From Acidobacteriota bacterium (GTDB lineage: Bacteria; Acidobacteriota; Polarisedimenticolia; JAPUIV01): DNA of 15,139 nucleotides. The stretch is taken from positions 1 to 15,139 of the forward strand of contig JAPUIV010000202.1 in assembly GCA_027296665.1 (NCBI GenBank). The letters run 5' to 3'. A program made the translations under genes and the position numbers. The notes beneath the pieces are model-generated. The model made no database searches. It saw only the letters and a list, made by a program, of their open reading frames with translations, and was not told the origin of the DNA. Shown piece after piece: positions 1 through 6,630 of the stretch (positions within the stretch are counted from its first letter, which is position 1; every line of letters begins with the position of its first letter).

Positions 1-519
1 CTGGGGTTCCAGGTTCAATCGGCCGGGACGTTCGAATGGGACCGCCAGCAGGGGAAATTCCAGGTGATCGTGGGAATCGGAGATAACTTGCGCAGGAAAC
101 AGGTCGCCGATCGGATGAAGAAGCAGGGAATTGGTTTTGCCGCCGCTATCCATCCCCATGCCAGTATCGGCCTGGAGGTGGATATCGGGGAGGGGAGCGT
201 GATCATGGCAGGGGCGGTCATCAATCCCGGCGCGCGGATTGGCAGGCATGTCATTATCAACACGGGAGCCGTGGTGGACCATGACTGCCGGATCGGCGAT
301 TATGCCCATTTGAGTCCCGGAAGCTCCCTGGCGGGTGGAGTGCATGTGGGAACTCTCGTCCAGGTGGGTATCGGCGCGGCGGTCCTTCCGAATGTTCGAA
401 TCGGCGACGGGGCGGTGATCGGAGCGGGTGCTGCCGTGATCTCCGATGTTCCTCCCGGCACGGTTTTTGGCGGGGTTCCGGCGAAGGAACTGCAGGGGAG
501 AACTGATGGGGAAGAGTAA
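1..519 (+). CDS. PglD/NeuD-like sugar N-acetyltransferase, 5' end missing
   Basis: The frame is open from base 1, so the gene starts upstream of the window. The visible part covers the end of the N-terminal sugar-nucleotide-binding domain (VGIGDN followed by RRKQ, base 67 on) and then a left-handed beta-helix of hexapeptide repeats running almost to the stop (IGEGSVI, IGRHVII, IGDYAHL, VRIGDGAVIG). The VDHDC motif carries the histidine (codon 280-282) that matches the catalytic base of PglD. Members of this family transfer acetyl from acetyl-CoA to the 4-amino group of a UDP-amino-sugar in the cytoplasm. The next gene, an aminotransferase that would make that amino-sugar, begins inside this gene's last 14 bases, so the two are translationally coupled. 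Family assignment is firm. The exact substrate (UDP-4-amino-bacillosamine precursor versus another amino-sugar, or sialic-acid-type NeuD) is inferred from the neighbours. Confidence 0.88.
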   Translation: MGFQVQSAGTFEWDRQQGKFQVIVGIGDNLRRKQVADRMKKQGIGFAAAIHPHASIGLEVDIGEGSVIMAGAVINPGARIGRHVIINTGAVVDHDCRIGDYAHLSPGSSLAGGVHVGTLVQVGIGAAVLPNVRIGDGAVIGAGAAVISDVPPGTVFGGVPAKELQGRTDGEE

Positions 520-1627
520 AAAAATCGTTCCCGTGCTTCAACCGACCTTCGGCGACACCGGGGAAATGATTCGAAAGTTCCAGCGGCTGTTCGAATCCCG
601 CCAGATCACCCTCGGCACCTACACCCGGGAACTGGAACAGGCGGTTTCGGATTACCTCGGAGTCCCCCATGTCGTTGCGGTCTCCTCCTGCACCTCCGGC
701 CTGATCCTGGCCCTGAAGGCGTTGCGGCTCGAGGGAGAGGTGATCCTGCCTGCTTTCACCTTCGCCGCCTCGGCGCATGCCCTGGTCTGGTGCGGCCTGC
801 GTCCGGTGTTTTGCGATTGCGATAGGGAGACTCTTTCCATCGATACCCGCCGGGCCGAAGAGTTGATCACGAAACGGACCGCGGCCTTGATGCCGGTCTA
901 CATCTTTGGATCGGCCCCCGACTGGGAACCTCTTGAACGGATTTCAAAGAAACACTCGATTCCGATCCTGGCCGACGCGGCCCAGGGGCTGGGTGCAAGT
1001 TACCAGGGAAGGAAGGCGGGTCGATTCGGCGCGGTCGAGATCTTCAGCCTGAGCCCCACGAAGATCATCACCGCGGGCGAGGGAGGTTTGATCACCACCC
1101 GGGATGGAGATCTGGCGCGAACCCTCAGGAAGCTCCGGGATTACGGCAAGGCGGAGGACGGCGAGGATATGGAGATGATCGGACTGAGCGCCCGGCTCAG
1201 CGAGTTTCATGCGGTGATTGCCCTGGAGAACCTGAAGTGGATCGATGTGTGGATGGAGAAACGCCGCGGTCTGATCGACACCTACCGCGAGGGTCTCGAA
1301 GGAATACCGGGTATCCGGTACCCGACCCTTCCGGAAGGCAGCAGTTCGAGCTGGAATTACATGGTCCTCCTGATTGATAACGAGATTGCCCCGTTCGGGC
1401 GTGATGACCTGTACCTTCGCCTGAAGGAGAAGGGAATCCAGACAAAGCGGTATTTTTACCCGCCCGCCCACCGGCTGGCCGTCTACCGGGAGATGCTGGG
1501 CCCGGATCTACCCCCTCTTCCGGCCACCGAATTGATCTCCGGGCAGGCGCTGGCCCTGCCGCTATACAGCCATATGTCGGAGGTCGATGTGCGGGCCATC
1601 TGCGGATCGATAAGGTCCTGCGCCTGA
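506..1627 (+). CDS. DegT/DnrJ/EryC1 family PLP sugar aminotransferase (PglE-like)
   Basis: A 373-residue protein of usual length for the family. I chose ATG 506 because AGGGGAG (493-499) sits at good spacing and the protein then begins at the normal family N-terminus; the longer open frame back to 446 lies inside the acetyltransferase. Visible motifs are TLGTYT near residue 37 (active-site entry), DAAQ (157-160) with the aspartate that contacts the pyridine nitrogen of PLP, and SLSPTK with K186 as the Schiff-base lysine, followed by GEGG. The family transfers an amino group from glutamate to a 4-keto sugar nucleotide. Flanked by a PglD-like acetyltransferase and a PglC-like transferase, with a 4,6-dehydratase at 4582, it most likely makes UDP-4-amino-4,6-dideoxy-GlcNAc. 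The SPTK loop differs from the NGNK-type loop I recall for Campylobacter PglE, so substrate and stereochemistry stay open. Confidence 0.9.
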   Translation: MGKSKKIVPVLQPTFGDTGEMIRKFQRLFESRQITLGTYTRELEQAVSDYLGVPHVVAVSSCTSGLILALKALRLEGEVILPAFTFAASAHALVWCGLRPVFCDCDRETLSIDTRRAEELITKRTAALMPVYIFGSAPDWEPLERISKKHSIPILADAAQGLGASYQGRKAGRFGAVEIFSLSPTKIITAGEGGLITTRDGDLARTLRKLRDYGKAEDGEDMEMIGLSARLSEFHAVIALENLKWIDVWMEKRRGLIDTYREGLEGIPGIRYPTLPEGSSSSWNYMVLLIDNEIAPFGRDDLYLRLKEKGIQTKRYFYPPAHRLAVYREMLGPDLPPLPATELISGQALALPLYSHMSEVDVRAICGSIRSCA

Positions 1628-1635
1628 CTCCCTCC

Positions 1636-2259
1636 ATGTCTTCCATCCGCCGAATCCTGGATATTCTCCTCTCCGCCGCGGGACTCATTCTGCTATCCCC
1701 TCTCTTCCTGGTCTGCGCGATAGCCATCCGTTGGGGCTCTCCCGGCCGGGTGCTGTACCGCCAGGCGTGGGTGGGGAGGCGCGGAACCAGCTTCCCGATA
1801 TTCAAGTTCCGTTCCATGGAGGAAGACGGGGATGAAGGGGAACTTCTGGTCACCGGCGAGGTCGATCCCCGCATCACCAGCGTGGGAAGATGGCTCCGGA
1901 AGTACAAACTGGATGAGCTTCCCCAATTGTTCAATGTGCTGCGCGGCGACATGAGTTTCGTGGGTCCCCGGCCGCGGGTGGAGAAGTACGCCAGACATTA
2001 TCCGGAGGAGTTGCGGGAGATCCTGTACTCGGTCAGGCCGGGAATCACCGATCCGGCCACCCTGCAGGCAATCCAGCAGGAGCAGGTGCTGGGACAGGTT
2101 TCCCCGGAAAGGCGGGAGCAATTCTATCTCGAGAAAATATTACCGGTGGAACTCGGCATCAACGTGAACTACATTCGCGAACGGACCCTGGGATCCGATC
2201 TGCGGATCCTGTTCAAAACCGTCTTGACCCTTCTGGGAAGATCCCGCCGGGGAACCTGA
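1636..2259 (+). CDS. Monotopic phosphoglycosyl transferase (bacterial sugar transferase, PglC/WcaJ-like)
   Basis: A 207-residue protein matching the short PglC-type members of the bacterial sugar transferase family (PF02397), which move a sugar-1-phosphate from a UDP-sugar to undecaprenyl phosphate on the inner face of the cytoplasmic membrane and so start each repeat unit. One hydrophobic segment (about residues 9-31) contains Ser21-Pro22, the helix-break pair of the re-entrant membrane helix. KFRSM (57-61) and the catalytic Asp93-Glu94 dyad in DELPQLFNVLRGDMSFVGPRP follow. The C-terminal PGITDPATL variant replaces the commoner PGITGLWQV form. It lacks the large N-terminal membrane domain of WcaJ/WbaP. 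ATG 1636 lies 8 bases after the aminotransferase stop and has no clear ribosome-binding site, so it probably depends on coupled translation. Its likely substrate is the sugar made by the adjacent genes and the dehydratase. Confidence 0.92.
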   Translation: MSSIRRILDILLSAAGLILLSPLFLVCAIAIRWGSPGRVLYRQAWVGRRGTSFPIFKFRSMEEDGDEGELLVTGEVDPRITSVGRWLRKYKLDELPQLFNVLRGDMSFVGPRPRVEKYARHYPEELREILYSVRPGITDPATLQAIQQEQVLGQVSPERREQFYLEKILPVELGINVNYIRERTLGSDLRILFKTVLTLLGRSRRGT

Positions 2260-2281
2260 GGGGAGGGGAGAACGAACCATC
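2260..2281 (+). promoter_or_regulatory. Strong ribosome-binding site followed by an ATC (not ATG) start codon
   Basis: A purine-rich Shine-Dalgarno stretch (GGGAGGGGAG, 2261-2270) is followed after 8 bases by ATC at 2279-2281. The reading frame from this ATC encodes the expected membrane segment of the glycosyltransferase. There is no ATG, GTG or TTG in this frame between the preceding gene's stop (2257-2259) and GTG 2315, and GTG 2315 has no comparable ribosome-binding site. Either ATC is the real start, or a G is misread or mutated to C. Confidence 0.5.
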
Positions 2282-3418
2282 GAATTCCTGTTCTGGTCCT
2301 GTCTCGCGGTCCTGGTGTACGCCTACCTAGGGTACCCGGTGGTCCTGTGGATCCTGACGGTGGGAAGAAAGGGGGGCTGTCCTCCCGGCGGAGAGAGGTT
2401 CGTGCCCGGAGTCACGCTTCTGATCTCCGCCCACAACGAAGAGGGGGCGATCGAGGGGAAGCTGGATAACTGCCGGGACCTGGACTACCCTCCGGATCTC
2501 CTGGAGGTGATCGTGGTCTCGGACGCCTCGACCGATGCCACCGACCGCAGGGTCCGGGAACGCGAGGGGCAGACGGTTTCCCTGTTCCGGCTTCCCGAAC
2601 GGCTCGGCAAGGTGGAGGGGATCAACCGGGCGGTGGCCGCGTCCCGGTCGGAGATCGTGGTCCTGACCGATGCGAACACCATGCTCCACCGGGAATCGAT
2701 CCGCCGGATGATCCGGCATTTCACCGATCCCGGGGTTGGATTGGTATCCGGGGAGCTGCGGCTGAGCAACCGGCTGGAGTCTCCGGCCGGTCGCGGGGAA
2801 TCGGCCTACTGGCGGTACGAATGCCGCATTCGCCGCTGGGAATCGAAGCTGGGAAGGATCATGGGGGCCACCGGCCCCATCTATTCATTCCGGAGGGATC
2901 TGTTCCGGCCCGTTCCCGCCAACATGTTCTGCGATCTGGTTCTGCCGCTCCGCATCGCGATTTCCGGCAGTCGCACGGTATACGAACCGATGGCCATGGC
3001 ATTCGAGGAAGCGGCCCCGAGCGTCCTGCAGGATGTCCGCAGAAGATTCCGGAATGGTTCCCGGGGATCCCGGAGCGTGCGTGAAGTCTTTGGCGCCGCC
3101 CTTCGCCAGGGAAGCTGGGGAGTGGTCTTGCAGTTGATTTCCCACAAGATTCTCCGGTGGATCTCATTTCCCCTGGTTCTCGGCCTCCTGATCGCGACTC
3201 CCCAATTGACAGGTTCTCCCTTTGGTTGGCTCACCCTCCTGGAACTGGTATTCCTTCTTTCCGTTCTCCTCGGAGGGATCCTGGACTGGGCCGGCGCGAG
3301 GAGGAATCCATTCTTTGCCCCCTATTATTTGATGATGGCCCACGCGGCGTTGTTTCTGGGTGTCCTGATCGGTCTGTTCAGCCGCGGGAAACCTTTCTGG
3401 AGTCCCAGAGGTGCGTGA
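2279..3418 (+). CDS. Membrane-attached family 2 glycosyltransferase
   Basis: From ATC 2279 the product is 379 residues; from the next ordinary start (GTG 2315) it is 367 and loses half of the N-terminal membrane helix (EFLFWSCLAVLVYAYLGYPVV). I prefer 2279 because of the ribosome-binding site and the intact helix. The GT2 core shows SAHNEE (about 50-55), SDASTD (81-86), the TDAN metal/nucleotide-binding motif (130-133), FCDLVLPLR with Asp219 as likely catalytic base, and RRRFRNG (255-260), which resembles the C-terminal motif of processive or lipid-acceptor GT2 enzymes. Three C-terminal membrane helices follow, rich in Leu/Val/Ile. The protein probably adds a sugar from a nucleotide donor to the lipid-linked repeat unit started by the upstream transferase. 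It is the only sugar-adding glycosyltransferase visible in the locus. Donor and acceptor cannot be read from sequence. Its last 8 bases overlap the next gene. Confidence 0.88.
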   Translation: MEFLFWSCLAVLVYAYLGYPVVLWILTVGRKGGCPPGGERFVPGVTLLISAHNEEGAIEGKLDNCRDLDYPPDLLEVIVVSDASTDATDRRVREREGQTVSLFRLPERLGKVEGINRAVAASRSEIVVLTDANTMLHRESIRRMIRHFTDPGVGLVSGELRLSNRLESPAGRGESAYWRYECRIRRWESKLGRIMGATGPIYSFRRDLFRPVPANMFCDLVLPLRIAISGSRTVYEPMAMAFEEAAPSVLQDVRRRFRNGSRGSRSVREVFGAALRQGSWGVVLQLISHKILRWISFPLVLGLLIATPQLTGSPFGWLTLLELVFLLSVLLGGILDWAGARRNPFFAPYYLMMAHAALFLGVLIGLFSRGKPFWSPRGA

Positions 3419-4487
3419 TCCAGGAGAACGGTTCCGGGACGGGAATCTGATCGTCGACCTCCTGGCCGGTCGAGTCGGAAAGATTCGCCCTCCCCGTTCC
3501 CGGGCGAGGTTTCTGGATCTGTGCAGGGCCCACGGAGTGGAAGCGGTGCTGTTCGAGAAGTTGCGTCTCCGCGGGGCCAGGGGCGAGGCATGGGACCGTA
3601 TCCTGAAGGAGCTGGAATCGGCGCGGCGGCAGAATATCGCCAGAAATATTTACCTTCTGAGCCGGCTGAGAGAACTCCATTCCATCCTGAGAAAAGCGGG
3701 AATTCCCCTCATCGTCCTGAAAGGCGGCTGTCTTCTCTCCGTGTTATACCCCGATTTCGGAAACCGGCCGCTTGGAGACGTCGATCTCCTCATCCGCAAG
3801 AGAGACCTGGACCGGGTGCTCGGCCTGATGCGGGCGGCCGGCTGGCGCCTTCCTCCCCGGGAGAGCGTCGATTTCTGGCGGAAGAATTTTTATCACGTTC
3901 AGATTCGCACCCCCGACGCCTTCTCCGCCATATTCGAGATCCACTGGGACCTGGAGAAGGAATACCGGCACGATATCCAGCTCGAGGAATTGTGGGAACG
4001 GTCGGTCATTTTCCAGCTGGAGGGGGAACCGTTCAGGAGGCTTTCCAACGAGGATTTGATGCTTCATCTCCTGGTTCATCTGGCGCACCATTTCTTCCGT
4101 CCGAGATTGATCTGGGTATACGACATCCGGCTTCTTGCCGAGGTTGCCACCGTGGATTGGAGCCGGGTCCTCGCCCGGGCGGAGAGGTGGCGCCTGCGGC
4201 TTCCGGTCTTTTACTCCATGGCCTATGTGGAGAAGGTGTTCCCCGATCTGCTGCCCCCGGAGGTGATCCAGGCGGCAAAGGTATCCAGGTTTCGCCGGGG
4301 AATCCTGCAGGCGGCCTCCACCGCGGATCCGTTGACCCTGACCCTGCCGATGGAGCGTGCCTTTCTGAGACTGCCCTTTTCCCTGTATTTTATCGGAAGA
4401 CCGGGAGATATCCTGAAATTCCTGTGGCGGAACCTGGGCTCCAAGGTACTCCCGGGTTCCCCCGGCAGGAATCCGGGACAATCGTGA
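3411..4487 (+). CDS. PF14907-type nucleotidyltransferase family protein, role unknown
   Basis: A 358-residue protein starting at GTG 3411, 8 bases inside the end of the glycosyltransferase gene; no earlier start fits and the ribosome-binding site is weak, so coupling is likely. It resembles the uncharacterised nucleotidyltransferase family PF14907: LKGG (103-106), then a polymerase-beta-like acid pair in GDVDLL (Asp123, Asp125) where the family reads LKG...R..GDiDlL, then FEIHWDL (175-181) as a likely third acid site, and a C-terminal helical part with LHLLVHLAHHFF and YDIRLLAE. There is no signal peptide or membrane helix, so it is probably cytoplasmic. Genes of this family recur in exopolysaccharide loci, but I know of no assigned substrate. 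It could modify a sugar, a lipid-linked intermediate, a protein or an RNA. The C-terminal third is rich in Arg and Leu. Family call is fairly firm; function is not. Confidence 0.8.
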   Translation: MRDPGERFRDGNLIVDLLAGRVGKIRPPRSRARFLDLCRAHGVEAVLFEKLRLRGARGEAWDRILKELESARRQNIARNIYLLSRLRELHSILRKAGIPLIVLKGGCLLSVLYPDFGNRPLGDVDLLIRKRDLDRVLGLMRAAGWRLPPRESVDFWRKNFYHVQIRTPDAFSAIFEIHWDLEKEYRHDIQLEELWERSVIFQLEGEPFRRLSNEDLMLHLLVHLAHHFFRPRLIWVYDIRLLAEVATVDWSRVLARAERWRLRLPVFYSMAYVEKVFPDLLPPEVIQAAKVSRFRRGILQAASTADPLTLTLPMERAFLRLPFSLYFIGRPGDILKFLWRNLGSKVLPGSPGRNPGQS

Positions 4488-4505
4488 ATTTGCGCGCCTT
4501 TCTCC

Positions 4506-4534
4506 TTGACGGCTGAGTTCTTCGCCCGTATATA
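4506..4534 (+). promoter_or_regulatory. Sigma70-like promoter before the 4,6-dehydratase gene
   Basis: TTGACG (4506-4511), a 17-base spacer and TATATA (4529-4534) form a near-consensus sigma70 promoter in the 94-base gap after the nucleotidyltransferase gene. Transcription would begin around 4541, giving a leader of about 40 bases. No terminator is visible between the genes, so readthrough from the upstream operon is also likely. Confidence 0.6.
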
Positions 4535-4581
4535 AGTAGGTGGGAAAGAAGACAAATCCCCTGTTTGATTGAGTTTACGGG

Positions 4582-6498
4582 GTGAGAACTGGTCCGCCAA
4601 TGCCGCACACAACCAGACCCTTTGGTTCCAGGATACGGAGGCTCATTCTCCTTCCCGCCCTGGACCTCGTTTTCGTCCTGGTGGCAGCCTTCGGGGCCAA
4701 TTTTCTGCGGTTCGAGAGTTTCCTACCGGCCCTCTTCCCCCATTTCTGGGCCTGGATCCTGCTGAGCCTTGGGACCGCCCTCCCGGTCTTTTCCTACATG
4801 GGGTTGTACCGGGGGTTCTGGAAATATGCCAGCATCAATGAACTGTTCCTGATCACCCGGGCCGTCTCCTACCGGACGGTCCTTTTGGTTCTCATTTTTT
4901 ACGGCATGGGGTTCGCCCCGTTGCCCCGGTCGATCCCCGCCCTGGACGGGCTTCTCCTGTTTCTCCTGATCGCGGGCAGCCGTTTCGCCCATCGTCTGCG
5001 CGGGGAGATGTTCTCCTGGCGGTCGATGCAGGGGAAAAAACCGGTCCTGATCGTTGGGGCGGGAGATGCGGGTGAAATGATCCTGCGGGAGATGAGGACC
5101 TACCGGCGGGAGGGGTACAACCCGGTTGGGCTGGTGGACGACGATCCCGCCAAGCGGTGGATCCGGATCCATGGAGTCCACGTGCTGGGTGGCCATGAGG
5201 ATCTTCCCCGGTTGATCCGGGAGAAGGGAGTGGAAGAGATCATCCTGGCCATCCCCTCGGCCACGGGAGGGCAGATCCGAAAGATTTTCGAAGTGGTCCG
5301 GGACACCGGGGTGAAGCTGAGAACGGTACCTGCCCTGAAGGACCTGGTGGATGGAGAGATTCACATGAGCCAGCTCCGGGAGGTGGAGCTGGAGGATCTT
5401 CTCGGCCGCGAATCGATCCGCCTCGATGAAGATCTCATCCGCAGGAGCCTGCCCGGCCGCCGGGTTCTGATCACCGGGGGGGCCGGCTCCATTGGCCGGG
5501 AACTGTCCCGGCAGATTGCCGAATTACGCCCCGCCCGGTTGACTTTGGTGGACCAGACTGAAAACAACCTGTTCCAGATCGGCAATGAGCTCGAGGAAAG
5601 GTTTCCCGAGGTTCCCGTTTCCTGCGTGATCGCCGATATCCTGGATGAGAACCGATTGTCCAGACTCTTCGCGCGGGAAAAACCCGAAGTACTCTTTCAT
5701 GCGGCGGCCTACAAACATGTCCCGATGATGGAGAAGAATTCCAACGAGGCGATCCGGAACAATGTTCTCGGGACCTTTACCGTCGCCAGCCTCGCCGTGG
5801 AGTTCAAGGTCAAGAGGTTCGTGAACATTTCCACCGACAAGGCGGTCAATCCCGCCAACGTGATGGGCGCCACCAAACGCCTTGCCGAGCTGATCGTTCA
5901 AAGCCTGACAGGCCGCGGAACTTGTTTCGTTTCCGTTCGATTCGGCAATGTTCTCGGAAGTGATGGCTCGGTGGTCCCGACCTTCAAACGGCAAATTGCC
6001 GCCGGCGGCCCGGTCACCGTCACCCATCCCGATATCCGGCGGTACTTCATGACCATTCCGGAGGCCGTTCAACTGGTACTGCAGGCCGGAACGATGGGAA
6101 AAGGCGGTGAGATCTTCATCCTGGAAATGGGAAATTCGGTTCGCATCGACGACCTGGCCAGGAACCTCATCGAGCTTTCCGGTCTGAAACCAGGCGAAGA
6201 CATCGAAGTGGTCTACACCGGGTTGCGGCCGGGGGAGAAAATGAACGAGGAATTGACCATTCCGGGAGAAGACCTGCTCGCCACCTCCAACGATAGGATC
6301 CGGGTCCTGAAAGGGGAAGCCAGCCGTCCGCCGGCCCTCCTCCTGAAGGATGTGGAAGGGCTCAAACGAATCGCGCGGGAGGGAACCCCCGAGGAAGCCA
6401 GGGAATCGCTTCGCCGGATTCTTCCCGAATTTATCCAGGCATCGATCGAATCACAAGACCGTAATTTGTACCGTTTTCAGGCCAAGAACCCCCAGTAA
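4582..6498 (+). CDS. PglF/WbpM-type UDP-N-acetylglucosamine 4,6-dehydratase, membrane-bound
   Basis: A 638-residue protein, the usual length for two-domain WbpM/PglF enzymes. About four hydrophobic segments fill residues 20-130. A first Rossmann-like domain begins with VLIVGAGDAGE (155-165). The catalytic short-chain dehydrogenase domain begins with VLITGGAGSIG (295-305) and continues with AAYKHVPMME (375-384), NISTDKAVNP (415-424) and RFGNVLGSDGSV (453-464). The active site reads Ser417, Met428 and Lys432: the Ser-Met-Lys triad of WbpM in place of Ser-Tyr-Lys. The enzyme removes water from UDP-GlcNAc to give the 4-keto-6-deoxy sugar, the substrate expected for the aminotransferase at 506. 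Start is GTG 4582 or ATG 4600 (six codons later); neither has an ideal ribosome-binding site, though GGGGTGAG (4579-4586) could serve ATG 4600 at long spacing. It has its own promoter at 4506. Confidence 0.92.
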   Translation: MRTGPPMPHTTRPFGSRIRRLILLPALDLVFVLVAAFGANFLRFESFLPALFPHFWAWILLSLGTALPVFSYMGLYRGFWKYASINELFLITRAVSYRTVLLVLIFYGMGFAPLPRSIPALDGLLLFLLIAGSRFAHRLRGEMFSWRSMQGKKPVLIVGAGDAGEMILREMRTYRREGYNPVGLVDDDPAKRWIRIHGVHVLGGHEDLPRLIREKGVEEIILAIPSATGGQIRKIFEVVRDTGVKLRTVPALKDLVDGEIHMSQLREVELEDLLGRESIRLDEDLIRRSLPGRRVLITGGAGSIGRELSRQIAELRPARLTLVDQTENNLFQIGNELEERFPEVPVSCVIADILDENRLSRLFAREKPEVLFHAAAYKHVPMMEKNSNEAIRNNVLGTFTVASLAVEFKVKRFVNISTDKAVNPANVMGATKRLAELIVQSLTGRGTCFVSVRFGNVLGSDGSVVPTFKRQIAAGGPVTVTHPDIRRYFMTIPEAVQLVLQAGTMGKGGEIFILEMGNSVRIDDLARNLIELSGLKPGEDIEVVYTGLRPGEKMNEELTIPGEDLLATSNDRIRVLKGEASRPPALLLKDVEGLKRIAREGTPEEARESLRRILPEFIQASIESQDRNLYRFQAKNPQ

Positions 6499-6566
6499 CC
6501 CGTCCTTCCTCCCGAATTCAAATATGTAAAATATAGATTTTTATTATGCGCGAGACTGATTTTCCA

Positions 6567-6596
6567 TTGACGGATAATCGTGTAAAATGTTATATT
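6567..6596 (+). promoter_or_regulatory. Sigma70-like promoter before the outer-membrane barrel gene
   Basis: TTGACG (6567-6572), an 18-base spacer and TATATT (6591-6596, five of six consensus positions) lie 34 bases before the start codon. Transcription would begin near 6603, giving a leader of under 30 bases. The second TGTAAAAT copy lies in the spacer, where a regulator could occlude the polymerase. Confidence 0.55.
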
Positions 6597-6611
6597 AAAA
6601 GCAACTTTTGA

Positions 6612-6627
6612 ACAGAGGTACAGAGGT
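6612..6627 (+). repeat. Tandem 8-base repeat duplicating the ribosome-binding site
   Basis: ACAGAGGT occurs twice back to back (6612-6619 and 6620-6627). Each copy contains a GAGG Shine-Dalgarno core, ending 12 and 4 bases before ATG 6631, so the two copies straddle the usual optimum spacing. Confidence 0.75.
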
Positions 6628-6630
6628 CTC

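Larger units (their letters stand above)
6499..6630. other. AT-rich intergenic region before the export genes
   Basis: This 132-base gap is far richer in A and T than anything else in the window, especially 6515-6610. It holds a promoter at 6567, two direct copies of TGTAAAAT (6525-6532 and 6581-6588, 56 bases apart) and a tandem repeat at the ribosome-binding site of the barrel gene. I see no rho-independent terminator for the dehydratase gene and no small open frame with a ribosome-binding site. Confidence 0.6.

Noticed and set aside
446..505. Earlier start for the aminotransferase inside the acetyltransferase gene
   Set aside because: The extra residues are Arg/Phe/Pro-rich out-of-frame sequence, while ATG 506 has a good ribosome-binding site and the family N-terminus.
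2191..2209. GGATCCG-N5-CGGATCC hairpin near the end of the phosphoglycosyl transferase gene
   Set aside because: It is inside conserved coding sequence, has no T-run, and GGATCC-like words are common in this window.
4557..4586. Possible CCCC/GGGG stem hiding the dehydratase ribosome-binding site
   Set aside because: Only four base pairs close a loop of about 18 bases; this is expected by chance in GC-rich DNA.
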